Origin: Trissonchulus latispiculum
Lineage: Eukaryota; Nematoda; Enoplea; Enoplida; Ironidae
Length of the DNA: 64,000 bases
Direction: 5' to 3'
Assembly (NCBI GenBank): GCA_030248195.1
Contig: JASAND010026764.1
Coordinates: 1 to 64,000 of the forward strand
Shown: positions 24,154 through 35,459 of the stretch, one piece after another
Position numbering within the stretch: position 1 is the first letter of the stretch
Layout: each line of letters starts with the position of its first letter
Notes under the pieces: model-generated
Told to the model about the DNA's origin: nothing
The model's input: the letters and a program-made list of their open reading frames with translations, nothing else
Database searches by the model: none
Translations under genes and position numbers: made by a program

Positions 24154-25915
24154 GTCGTCTAAAACAAAAGAAGTGTCATCAAGCGAGGAAGTATGGAATT
24201 TCGACCACCTTTTGGAGCGCAAAGTCAAGCCTCTGGGACTATGGCAGATTTTGATGTTCGCCGGGTTCGGTACCCTCCAGATGTTCGAATCCCTCGTAAA
24301 TGGGGCAAATGTATTCTTCCTGGCAGAACGGGATTTCCTGTGTAAACTCCCGGAATTGGAGAATTCGTCCTGGTTTCCGAACCGGTTTTATTTTCACGGG
24401 AACAACACTTTGCGAGACATAAGGTGGGGCATCTAAAATTGACACAATCAAGAATTTTTCTTTTAGACAACAATTATATGCTACAACAGATATGAATTGA
24501 AGAAGTTGTGCTTTTGTTATACTTAGGGACTTTTCCAGAAAGTGTAAAGTGGAGTAGAGTAGAGTAGAGTTAAAATTAACTCTTTTAACTCTTCATGAAG
24601 CAATGGAGTTAAGTTTAACTCTACTCTACCCTTTCTTGAAAAGGCCCTTAGCTAGAATTAAAAAAATATTAAAAACTGAATAATTAGGTACTAGGTACTA
24701 GGTATTAGGTACATTTCTTCTACGTCTGGCCTGGGGTAGGTATTTTGAAAATTTAATTTAAAATTTCTTTATTTCCACAGCTATCCTCAAAACAAGGATA
24801 GTACAGGCCCGGATACGTGCAAACGATGGAACATAAACTATAGTTGGATTGCTGCAGCTGATACTCTTAATGAAGCGACCAGTATTGCCAGAAATTTGAC
24901 CCGAAATGCTTCTGCAGAAGCTTGCAAAGAATGGGAATTTCAGACAGAAAATACGATGGAAGTTACTGTAATATCGCAGGTGGGTGAAGTTAAGCTTTAG
25001 CTTAACCCTTAACCCAAAAGCTTATTAGAATTTAGGTAATCTACGCTCACAAAGCTTAAAATCTAATTTGCGAGTGGAGGGGGGGGGTGGCGGTCGATTT
25101 TTACCTAACGTATTTAATCAAAACTAAACAAATTTTTTAAAAGATTCTGTTCTGCTGGGAGTCGAACCAAAAACCTGTTTAATCGGCAGGTGAGAATGTT
25201 AACGGTTACATCGTTTGCGTTGTTTGCCTATCGGGTAATTCACACTTGGAATAATTTACCTCAAAGAGTAGTTGATGCCGACACCTTATTTTCCTTTAAA
25301 AGAGCATTAAAGGAAACTTTGTTTGATGTTAGGCATAATACGTAATGTTGCACTTTTCTTTACTTTGTTATTTTGCTTGTTAAATTCTTAATAATAATAA
25401 TAATAACAATAACAATAATAATAATAATAATAATAGCAATCTGAGGCTAAGTCTTTCTAATGCATAAGTCACTTGTGACTGTAAGTTTTTCAAAGAACTT
25501 AAAATTGTAACTAAGTTGAGATTTTAAATTTTGCACTGAGTCAACGGACGATAAAGATATTTTTGATTTGGATTGGCTTCTGTTTTCAGTTCAAATTGAT
25601 TTGCGATTCTCGAGCAGCGGCTAGTCACGTACAGTCTGTCTACATGGGTGGCGCCCTACTTGGTTCCTTGCTTAGTGGGCCCTTTTCGGACAAGTTTGCC
25701 TTTATAAAAATTATCAGCTAATTATTGTTGTTAGTATGTTAGTATCTAGGACTTTGAACCAAGCTTTAATTTGGATAGTTCATGTTGTGCCTGTTTTCGA
25801 AATTTTGGCTCAAAATTAAGCATTTCTAGATCAAATTGAGGCAAAGTGGCAGGATAACTTTTAACATGAAGTGGTTTATTGTATGTATGTATATAATCAA
25901 GAGTCCATGATTTTC

Positions 25916-25967
<52 letters not shown>

Positions 25968-27270
25968 TTAATAATAGTGCAATTACATATGCACTCATGA
26001 TGTAACATTTCAGTCTGGGAAGGAAAACTACGTTTCTGGCGGCGGGAATTTTTGGTTTGCTGGCTTCTTTGGCTTTATCGTTTTCTGGCTCCTATGGAGT
26101 CCTTTTGTCACTTCGATTCTTCCAGGCCACAGGAATCATTGCTTCTTGGTTGTCCGCTTTCACACTGTGTAGGTTTTTTAGAAACCAAGCCTTCGTTGTG
26201 GTGAATCCCGTTTTAAGCGATGGATTTTGAGAGAGCACTGAAAATGTTGGTGGTTTATATTAGAGATATTTTGGAAACAAACTCCTATAGATGAAGATCA
26301 AAGATTTATTGATTGGATTTTATCCAGCTGTTCTGATTTTAGGTCAAGAGATTACAACGGCCAAATATCGGAGTTGGGTTGCGGGTCTCTTCTATTTCCC
26401 GTACGCCATTGGAAGCACGGCTCTGGCCGGAGTTGCTTATGCTCTCCGGGATTGGAGAAAGTTTCACTTGGCAATTTCCGCACCACTTTGCTGTTACTTA
26501 GGCATGATATGGTATATTAGCTAATGGTGCTTTACTTGTCACACTAATTCCTTGTCGTTCAAAGTCATGGGGCAATTTGTGATTGTCGATCATTTGTTCT
26601 CGGAATTCGCTAATACCTTCCAAGCTAGACTGAAATCTGGAATTCGTGAAATTCGGGAATTGGGTGCATTTTCAGACATTAATTCTATTACAAGATTTGT
26701 TCAGCTCATCAAGAGCTTTCGAATGATACCCATATTGTGGGGTATTGGAGAAAAGTTTTAAAATCCGGAAAATCCGGTTTTCTCGAATTCCGAGAACTGT
26801 GTACATTTTCAAGAGTTCATTCTATTACAAAAGTTGTTCAGCTCAATAAGAGCTTTCGAATGATTCCCATTTTGTGGGTATTGGAGAAAATTTTTAAAAT
26901 CAGGAAATTTTGAAAACCCGGAATTCCGGAAATTCTGTGCATTTTCGTGAAAAATTTCTAAGAGCAAAAATATGCAGCGGGGCCAGCTCTATTCGATCGT
27001 GAAAACAAAATTTTGATTGCAATAAAAATTGGGCGAAAAACTAAAAAAATTTTAGATTTTCCGTGATTGAAGCCCGGAATTCCGGATTTTTCCTAATTTT
27101 CGAAATCTCGGGTTTCTGAGAATTCTAAAAATATAAACATTGTTGGGGTTTACTCCAAAGGTTAATCTGCTATAAACGGTCGAAGTTTGTACACACATTT
27201 TTTGGTCGTACTATAGTGCAGAAATGTTGCACATGCTTATTTCTTTATATTTTTCTTGTTTGTTTAATTA

Positions 27271-27336
<66 letters not shown>

Positions 27337-30209
27337 TATAATACTAGATACCAATTAATCGTTTTGAGAAATGAGAATGCGGAACTATAAGCTAACTGTA
27401 CCAATTGATAGCTTATCTTGTGTATAAATAAATATTTATGAATGAAATTGACTTATTTCTCTCTTATTTAGGCTGGCAACAGAGTCACCGAGATGGTTTC
27501 TGGCCCGAGGTGAACTGAAGAGGGCAGGAACGGTTCTGAATCGGGCCACAAAAATGAATCGAATGGAACCGATTTCGGAAGATCTCCTCTTGGAAGTCGA
27601 AAAGACCATACAACAAGTACAAAACTTTGTGACTACAAAAATTCTGCGGAGATGCTTAGCAGTTGGAATTGAGTTTATCTCACGTCAAAGGTTCTGCAAA
27701 AAAGATTATGATTCAAATAGTTAATTAAATTAATTAGGTTTTTAGTTAATTACTTCATTTAATAAAAATGTGCTATACTTTAGGAAGCAGCAGAGGAAGA
27801 GTCAACGAAACTGCAGATCTGGCATGTTCTCAGATATCCGGTTTTGGTTTTTCGATTAATTATTGTCTACTTTATCTGGTAAATGAACAATTGAGCAGTT
27901 TTGCTAATTAGTTGTTACCAGACATTGTGGTGTTTATAATGGGAATTAATTTATTTAATGTAATTAATGCAATTAATTGGCCCAGCAAATGCGCGAACTT
28001 GAATCACATTCAAGTCATAGTTTAGTTACACCAGTGGTCCTTTTCAGGCAGCTAGTTAAATGACTTAAACGAGTTAAAATTAACTCAATCCTTTTCGCGC
28101 ACAGGGTTAAAGGAGTTAAACAGTTAATTTTAACTCGCCTGCAGGGTTAAAGGAGTTAAACTCTAACTCTACCGTTTTAACTCACTCGCGAAAAGGCCCT
28201 TAGTCTGACCTCTATTTCGTGTCGATTTCAGGTTTACGACAGTCTTTGCCTACTATGGCTTTTTCTGGGCAGTCTCCTCATTGGCTGGAAACATTTTCGT
28301 GAATCAGGCAATCTCTGGTGCCATTGAGATCCCCTGCTATCTGATTTGTGTCCCACTTTTGCTCTACAGCAGAACGAGATCGCTGGCAGGATCCCTGCTT
28401 CTGGCAGGAGTGGCCGGCTGTATCTCAGCCAGTCCGCTTGGCCTAGGTTAGTAGAATACAAAAAGCTAATTTGCATAATTGCATCAGTCAATTACATACT
28501 GTTTCATAAAGGCCTTGGAGTCTGGACAAATGCCGAACACGAAAATGTCTGCCATGAACTTGTTACGGATTTAAGGGGCTCGTTTTGGTCCAGAATAGAT
28601 AGTCACCGAGTTTGCTCATTTTCACACACAATATATCCCCACATGCTCTTAAAAATAAGACAATGTACGAGATCAAACTGAGAGCTATTTAGGTTTAAAG
28701 CCACCAGACAAAAATTTTAAGGATTTAGTTGACTAAATCTCGAAAAGACTTTTGTATGCGTTAAACATGAGGAAATGAGAAACGTGATTTTGTCGTTTCC
28801 ACCACAGAAATCTTACGAACGACAAAACAGCGTACACGTATGGAAGTCCAGAGTTCAGAAACAGAAACCTAATTATTTTGTAGGTTTGGCAGATCTGAAG
28901 AAATTTTTCTTCATGGTGGCTCGATTCGGAACGACAGCCGCCTTTGTGATGGCCTACGCTCTTAGTTCCGATCTTTTTCCGACCGGAATCCGAAACACCG
29001 TCCTCTCCACGAGTTCCATGATCGGTCGAATTGGTGGGATGGCCTCCAGCTATGTCGTCGCCATACCTCAGATTGTAAGACGACTTCAAAGTTTTTCTTA
29101 AAAAAAGTAGAATTAAGTCGAAATACCTGAAACCAAGAGTCTGAAAAACTAAGGGCCTTTTCGCGCGCGAGTTAAACGAGTTAAAATTAACTCGATTTTT
29201 TCGCCAGAGTTAAAGAGTTAAAGTGTGGAGAGTTAAAATTAACTCGCTGAGTGCGCGAATAGGGCTTAAAGGTGTTAACTTTAACTCGTTTAACTCGCTC
29301 GCGAAAAGGCCCCAAGAGTGCATATGTACATAAGAGTATGGCAGCTAGCATACTCTATGTATTATCAGCTTGACACATCCTCTGCAGGCTAACAGCTGAC
29401 CTTTCCAAATTAGACTCCAGTGGCCCCCGCAAATTGGTACCCAGTCAAAACGGGGGTACGCTTACTCGCTCTATGCCTGTGTGCTAAAGCTCGAAAACAC
29501 AAGAACAATGTCCACGAGTTTTGTTTCTGTTTCAAACTTTACTGCACACGCATAGCAGGCTAATGTTTTGACGTGAAGGGTTCAATTAGCGGGCGAGGAG
29601 GGGGGGATCAGGCATTAGCGTCCAGAGGATGTGCCACGCTTATAGAATGTGGTAGCTGTCATACTCTTATGTATTAAGTACTCTTGTTGAAACAAATCAA
29701 ATACAGCTCCTGATTAAACTTCGCAGTTGAGACACTGAACTGTCATTTTCCCAGGGATTTTCAAGGAAAAAGCCGGAATTAAACGAGTTAAGTTTTATTT
29801 GGTTCTTCGCAGAAAGGCAGCGAAGTATGCGTTGAATTTAAACGAGTTAAAAGGTAAATACTATCTTTACCCTAACTCCTTTGTGGAAAGACACCAAATG
29901 CTCTCATGACCTACTGATATTACGACAAATATCCACTTTTTTGACTAGGTATATCGCATTTTTTAGGCAGATCGAGGAACGATTGAATACGAACAGCTTC
30001 AGACAGCGCCGTTGCTCATCTTCGGAGTCATGTGTATCCTGAGTGGACTTTTGGTCCTCCTTTTGCCAGAGACCAGGGGGCACGAACTCCCCACCACTCT
30101 ACAGGACACGCTGACCCACAAGTCCATGTTTGAGAGGAGAATTCTGGAAAGGTACGACAGTCAGTAAAACAGCACAACCGTGGTATCAAAGATATGTATT
30201 ATATATATA

Positions 30210-30245
<36 letters not shown>

Positions 30246-33200
30246 TTTACATATGTGACAGTTTAGTCAAGCGGAAGCATTACGCTGACAGCACCGTTCA
30301 AAGCTCTCTGTAGATATAAATATGCAAATTAGGTAACTGTTTAAGGTGTTGGTGTTGTGCAGTGCTTTTGTGGTGATTCTTCGAAACGCTATAACTTTCA
30401 CAGTTTTGGGAGTTGAAAAGAGCTTTATACATTGTTTTAAAGCTTATAATCTGTGCATTCACATGAGCTTACGAAACTAGCAAAATTAGCAAGAAAATAG
30501 CAAAAAATATCCGACATGCTGACATCTGACAGGCTGACTATAGGCCAAAAATTATTGAATATCAATTTCTCAAAACTGCAGAATCGGCCAAAATTTCTTA
30601 TTGTGCCGCGATATGAAGGACATGTGGGCCGAGGGTCATTTTTTTGGATTTAGCTCAACAAGCCTCAATCCTCCAGAAAATCCGGCAAATGTGCGATGAC
30701 ACGAAATTTCGCAACGTTGTCTTCAGTTTTCTCTCAACTGGAGATGTTTTAGCTCAAACCAAGATAAATGTCCCTCCGCAATAGTGCGAGTTTTTATCCA
30801 GCCCAAAATCACGCAAATCCATTGGGTAGTTTTGGGAAATCGATGTTAAAAACAAAATAATCGCAGTTTTGCCAAAATGGTTTTTCTGCCAAATCTATAG
30901 CCAAATCTCGAATCTTGCTGCGTAGCCTAGATCAGTGGTGGGTCATAAAGGGTTAAAGCAACGTATCCCAGCTAATGGGCATTGATAAAATGGACAATTA
31001 GACCGCGTATCGATTGAGTATATAGACAAACGAAACTTGTCCTTACGATCTGGCAGTAATTTTGAAAAAACTGATTTCTTCGAAAATGGCCATTTTTTGA
31101 CCCTAAAATTCGTTTTTGGCTTATACTGCCTTAACCATTAGAGATAGCTCAGAGTTTGTAAAAGCAAAAATGTTCATTTTGGTCCCCTTTTTTCCAGCCA
31201 TTATAACCAGTCCCGTGTAGCGACTACGTATTGAGAGAATAATGGCAAAAAGCAAAACTTTCTTATCTTTGCACCTAAAAACCCGGGACTGATCCCAGAA
31301 TGTTAAAGAGCACTAAAATAACGTATATGGAAAGTTTCATCCACTTTCATAACGAATTAGAGCCTGGAACGTCAAATTTACACAAAGCGATACCAGTACC
31401 TTAAAGTGGTGGTATCGTTTACCGCACTGGTGTAAACTGAAAAATTTGTAATGGCAACCTATATATTTGACCTCTTGAAAGCATTAAATAACCAAAAACT
31501 TGCATATTCTCAAAAAATGTAGCTTTCATGGTTCGGTGGTAACTCACAAATTGGAAAAATTAAAATGAAATTTTGAACAAGGATTACTTTCGATTAAATT
31601 ATGTTAGAAAGCTAAAATTTCGTATGCAAAGACAGGAATGTCTTGCCGAGGGTCATTTTTCAGCATTTTGGTTACTGTTTATCATTTCGAAAGAAAACTA
31701 CCAAAAACTAACACTGACGCCATTTTTCAAAACTCAACAAGCGATATCTCAGTTGTTCTTGACTCAAACGGAAAACTAGGAGAAATAACCCTGCAAAGGT
31801 TTTGGTCAATTTATACGTAAAATTTGAAAACACTATATTACTTGAAATGTGAGAAAACCTTGTTTAAAACTTAAAACTCCTTCACTATTTAATCACTATT
31901 TAACGATCAACGTAATTGGTGCTTAGCTAAGTGCTGGCTTGCCATTACGAACGCGCAGCAGTGACCAAGAAGGATTGATGATTTTGTTATCGTAAAATAG
32001 TGAAACCGACTGGTTGGGGGAGGAAGAAAACGAGTGGAGTGGAGTTATTTATTTCCATATAGGTTTCTGGACACTTTGGAAGTTGTAGCGGGGGAGGCAA
32101 ATAGCGTTATTTATTTTTATTTCTATTCCTCCTTCATAATTTTTCTCCCCCCCCCCCCCGCACTCTGCACGTGTAAAATATGTCTGAATGTTGCTATTAT
32201 GGGTTATTTTAATTTGCCAGCTATCCACAATCATTAAATATGCATGATTGAGTGACATTAAACGAAAAATTCTATTTTCTTATAAATTTCGATTTTCGGC
32301 GGAGCGATACAGCTGCACACTGTCCGCTCACCGAAAGTAGTATGATTCGAGCCTAAAAAAATTAAAAATTTTGATTTTTTTAATTTTTTCAGTTTTTAGT
32401 ATGGATTGTGTCCACTTATATTAATAATGGTAAAAAAATTCGAAAACTACTAAAAATTTGAAAAACTCGTTATCACCATTTTCGTCAAATATATAATTTT
32501 GGTCAAAATAAAATTTTTTCATACGCGATTAAAAGTTTTATCAGCATGATTGGGAACACTAGTAAGGTCATCAAGCGATATTTCAGGTCATTGGGATTAT
32601 CTGCTATTAACTTAGCTTTTAAAATACGGTAAACGATACCACCACCTTAAGCAACTAAAAACCGAAAATTCTGCAAGTGTTGAATAATATGAGTTATGTT
32701 TCTATTTTATTTCAAAATAACATAGTTTTATTGGAAAAAGAAAATACAGCTGTAAAGTAAGTTGAAGTAAGTTGGAGCATTAGTCACGTGAGACGAAGAG
32801 ATTGCTGACAGCGTAGAGTGATGTACATAATGTCGTCGGAGAGAGTTGGTGCTGTTCCATTTTCCATGAGTCTGAATGCGAGCTTCAGAGACGCCTTGAT
32901 TGCTGGCTTCCGTGGCAGAACCTACTCTAAAAGAATGAAGTAAGAGGTTAGGAAGTAAATGGGTTTTGGTGAGAAGCGAGCGGAAGGATGAATGGAGACG
33001 TCCGTAGCTGAGAGGAGTAGGCAAACAAGTGGTTCCACGGAGGGCAGGAAAAAGCGGATGATTCGGACCAGCGCCAGTGAGGGCTCGAGTTGGAGATAAC
33101 GATGATAGAGATCGAGTGGACAATATCGGTTACCGGAAGTCTTTGAGATATAAACAGAATTTCCCTGGCGATAAGGATCGGTTTTTGCGGACTGACTGGG

Positions 33201-35419
33201 TGATATGAAGAAAATCCGGAGAGGCTTCAATTTCACTGGGAGAAGGGCATAAGGCCTCCGACAGGCGGAGTGCGCCGAAATACAAAAACAAGGAAAGTGC
33301 CTGAACGAAGATTACTAAAAGTTGGGTGAGCAGAGCAGAGTCAATAAGGCATCGAATGTGAGCAGGAGTGATCGGCGGTTTCTTAGCTATCGGGCGCGCC
33401 GTGTCCCGCTGAGTCGCTTCGAAACCTAGTTTAGCCTGGGGTGAAGAAGTATGACTGTCCAGAGCAGTGATGTGATGAGCCCAAGCGATAACACTCCAGG
33501 CAGATTCAATGTATGAGTTGGAGTGCTGGCGAATGGAAAGAACCGAAAGGTATTGGAGAACAGTAGAAAAGTAGAGACGGAGGCAGGGAGCCAAGGTAGA
33601 TGGCAATTATCGGCCCAGCTAGCGAACCGGTTAAGGGCTTGAATATAGTGAGTAGCAGTGGTAGAAGCTTTGGCAGAAACAAGAAAAGACGTCAATTTTT
33701 CTACGTCTGATGGCTGCAGGTTGGATGAAAAAGACGAGTGGAGTATTTTTGATAAGGCATAACAAAGAAGGCAGGTGAAATAAAAGATGGGTGGGATGGC
33801 GAAACAAAGATAGGGATCCGTAACTGACAACAACTTGTGTGAGTAGCTTTAGCTTTTATACTGCATTTTCAGTAGCATATGCAAAATAGTTATGCAAATG
33901 AGATTCCGAACGTTTCCGCAAGAAAACATTTGTTATTTTTTCATTTTATTTCAAAATAATATAGTTTCATTGCAAAAAGAAAATACAGATGCAAAGAACA
34001 AAGAGCAAAAATGTGCTTAAGTTGCTATGATGTATCGTGCACCGTGCCGATAAGTTAATTATTCGCACGGAGGCATGGACCTAAACTAATTTGCTACATC
34101 ATGCAGTGCCCTGCATAGCGCAGCAGTGTGTAAAGCTGAGTTCCAACCTAGACAGCTCCGCTGCACATCAAAAAAGGTCTCCAAGACGCGGCAATTTAAG
34201 TGCCAGTTAATCTTAACAAGTTGGCTCCGAAAAGGGGCAATATTCCTTAGCGGACCTGTACGTAAAAAGTTCAGGTAGAAATGCTCAAAAATCGTTTCGA
34301 TATATCACATGTTTCTAGTTCTATATAAATTCAAATTAGAGACGAATACTATTCAGTTTACTGTTTGTCTTCGGCAAGTTGAGCTGAACAGCACAGTTCA
34401 GCTACTTTGGTTGCCGACAGTTGAAATAAACTTTTCGCGCTAGTGTAGTGTCAAGTTGCATTAGCACTGTAATATCTAGTATTGTTGTTTCGATAGTACC
34501 GCTGGTAGCGCCTTGTGAAAATTCTGTTGCCAACCAGGACTTTCATGAGATCTCGATTTTTGGTGTAATTTTGTTGAGAAACATAAAAGAAGAGTTTAAG
34601 GATTGAATTTCAGTGAAAACTTAATGTGCCTGTGTGCAGCTCTCAAGCTCCACTTATGCACCCAAAAATATACAACCGTGTGGGTTGCTGACAGTTGACA
34701 ACTGCGAGAAGACTGTAAATTCTGCCGCTTATATAGCTCCTAATCTAATTTGCATAAGCGACTTCCTCAAAAAGCGTCTTATACTAGTCCTGTGTTGAAG
34801 ATAGGGCTTCGATGGGCTGCAACAAAGATAATACACGCAAAACATAAAGAACTCTCACTTTATATATTATGTTTCAGCTGAAGCATCACAGAATCAAGTT
34901 CCATTAGTTTACTGTCAAGCTTCATTTGTGGCTTGTTTCGCTTCTAAGTACTTTACAACACGACTTTGACTGCATTCAGAGATTTATGCAGCGTCGTACG
35001 GGAAGCCCTCATGCGTGGCACTCATGCCACACACTCGGAGCTTCCCCACGGCGTACGTGTAAATTTCTGAATGCACGCAGAGCCGTGCAATATAGTATAC
35101 TTGAAGTTCAAAAAAATGACCAAACCTTGATATAATCATATGGTCAGAAATATTAAAAGCTGGTTTCAACAATGTTTACTGTCAGCTGTGACCACACATA
35201 TGCGAGTTCGATTACAAACGAAGCCCACATATGCCTTGCCCTGTGCTTCGCTTTCTAGTGTACACCCAACTCCCTGAGATGCTTGCTGGTACTGCCCAAA
35301 TTTGAATATACTTGTATTATTATTTCAGTATTGTCGCCAAGTTTAAGTCTAGAAAACCTTCAACTCAAGACATAGCCGCAGAACAGAAGATTTCAGAAGA
35401 AAACGTGAAAAGTCCCTGA
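24154..35419 (+). CDS. SLC22-family organic cation/anion transporter, 11 exons, about 606 aa
   Basis: Exons 24154-24423, 24781-24979, 25590-25693, 26014-26168, 26343-26511, 27472-27616, 27784-27878, 28232-28446, 28884-29074, 29967-30151 and 35329-35419 join in frame to a TGA. The family moves small organic ions across the plasma membrane by 12-helix MFS transport. Diagnostic pieces: the N-terminal FDHLLERKVKPLG helix start; a Cys-containing extracellular loop with several N-x-S/T sites; the MFS loop GPFSDKNLGRKT spanning exons 3-4; ESPRWFLARGEL after TM6; and LPETRGHELPTTLQD near the C terminus. The first exon starts with the third base of a codon. If the upstream exon ends in AT, the codon is ATG, giving M-S-S-K-T, but that upstream exon is not located and the 5' end is tentative. 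Intron 10 is 5.2 kb and filled with mobile DNA. Substrate cannot be assigned. Confidence 0.92.
24533..24650. mobile_element. AGGGCCTTTTC-type MITE, transporter intron 1
   Basis: TTAGGGACTTTTCCAGAAAG and the reverse of AAAGGCCCTTA are its inverted ends. The core consists of GAGTAGAGT and TTAAAATTAACTC blocks in both senses. Relatives lie at 28037, 29151, 45993 and 49502. Confidence 0.65.
25150..25213 (-). pseudogene. degenerate tRNA-like fragment, transporter intron 2
   Basis: On the minus strand GTAACCGTTAACATTCTCACC resembles an A box region and GGTTCGACTCCCAGCAG a B box with the T-arm. The anticodon arm does not fold properly. It may be a SINE remnant; it directly precedes a LINE tail lying in the opposite orientation. 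Confidence 0.35.
25217..25436 (+). mobile_element. 5'-truncated LINE 3' end with (AAT)n tail, transporter intron 2
   Basis: A short frame reads RVIHTWNNLPQRVV then FKRAL, the C-terminal signature of CR1/Jockey-type LINE polyproteins. The same motif (YWNSLPENVV) occurs near 38860 in the larger LINE copy. It stops after about 40 codons and is followed by an (AAT)n/(AAC)n tail at 25390-25435. Confidence 0.65.
26600..27150. repeat. dispersed repeat with GGAATTCCGG motifs, transporter intron 5
   Basis: This 550-bp block matches 48940-49425 in the same orientation, sharing GAGCTTTCGAATGAT, GAAAACCCGGAATTCCGG and CAGCTCTATTCGATCGTGAA in the same order. Inside each copy the unit GAGCTTTCGAATGAT...GGGTATTGGAGA occurs twice, about 165 bp apart. 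No coding frame. Confidence 0.7.
27266..27336. repeat. (AAT)n microsatellite
   Basis: About 70 bp of nearly pure AAT. The preceding T-rich stretch resembles that before the LINE tail at 25390, so this may also be a LINE 3' tail. Confidence 0.85.
28037..28202. mobile_element. AGGGCCTTTTC-type MITE, transporter intron 7
   Basis: It starts TGGTCCTTTTC and ends GCGAAAAGGCCCTTA. The core has repeated GAGTTAAA/TTAACTC blocks in both senses. It ends about 30 bp before exon 8. Confidence 0.65.
29151..29314. mobile_element. AGGGCCTTTTC-type MITE, transporter intron 9
   Basis: AAGGGCCTTTTCGCGCGCGAG at the left is mirrored by CTCGCTCGCGAAAAGGCCCC at the right. The core has GAGTTAAAATTAACTCG palindromes. 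This is the best-preserved copy in the window. Confidence 0.7.
30152..31400. other. transporter intron 10, proximal part
   Basis: A (TA)n run at 30204-30243 is followed by AT-rich DNA. TTTAAGGTGTTGGTGTTGTGC near 30342 resembles the terminus of the TTAA element that starts at 31401. No exon is seen. Confidence 0.4.
31401..32650. mobile_element. TTAA-flanked TIR element (piggyBac-like signature)
   Basis: TTAA followed by AGTGGTGGTATCGTTTACCG at the left is mirrored by CGGTAAACGATACCACCACC and TTAA at the right, a 19-of-20 match. The TTAA duplication fits piggyBac- or Kolobok-type transposition. The 1.24-kb interior has short frames only and no transposase motif. Confidence 0.75.
32705..33996 (-). 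pseudogene. decayed tyrosine-recombinase element between 53-bp direct repeats
   Basis: The minus strand from about 33833 to 32780 encodes pieces of a tyrosine recombinase: an N-terminal core-binding-like part, a catalytic arginine context (YFGALRLSEAL), the H-x-x-R motif (HSFRVGSATEASNQG) with HGKW after it, and a likely nucleophile in SLRRHYVHH. The frame changes at least three times (near 33590, 33150 and 33075), so it is a dead gene. The same 53-bp sequence (TTTTATTTCAAAATAA start) lies in direct orientation at 32705-32757 and 33944-33996 with five mismatches. Such recombinases belong to DIRS/Ngaro retroelements or Cryptons. No reverse transcriptase is nearby, which favours a Crypton-like or deleted Ngaro-like element. 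Confidence 0.75.
34015..34460 (+). promoter_or_regulatory. LTR-like unit: TATA box, initiator and polyadenylation signal
   Basis: TATATAAA at 34323, an arthropod-type initiator TCAGTT 30 bp later at 34353, a short hairpin (GAGCTGAACAGCACAGTTCAGC) and AATAAA at 34425 occur in the order expected of the U3-R-U5 of an LTR. It lies just past the recombinase element, inside transporter intron 10. No partner LTR or gag-pol is seen, so a solo LTR is likely; borders are guesses. Confidence 0.4.
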
Positions 35420-35459
35420 CAATCACTTTACCAGGTTGTATACCGAAGAAAAAATCCAC

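Noticed and set aside
28555..28740. extra exon in the transporter after 28447
   Set aside because: TTAAGGGGCTCGTTTTGGTC resembles the TTAA element end at 15619; the phase of exons 8 and 9 already joins without it.
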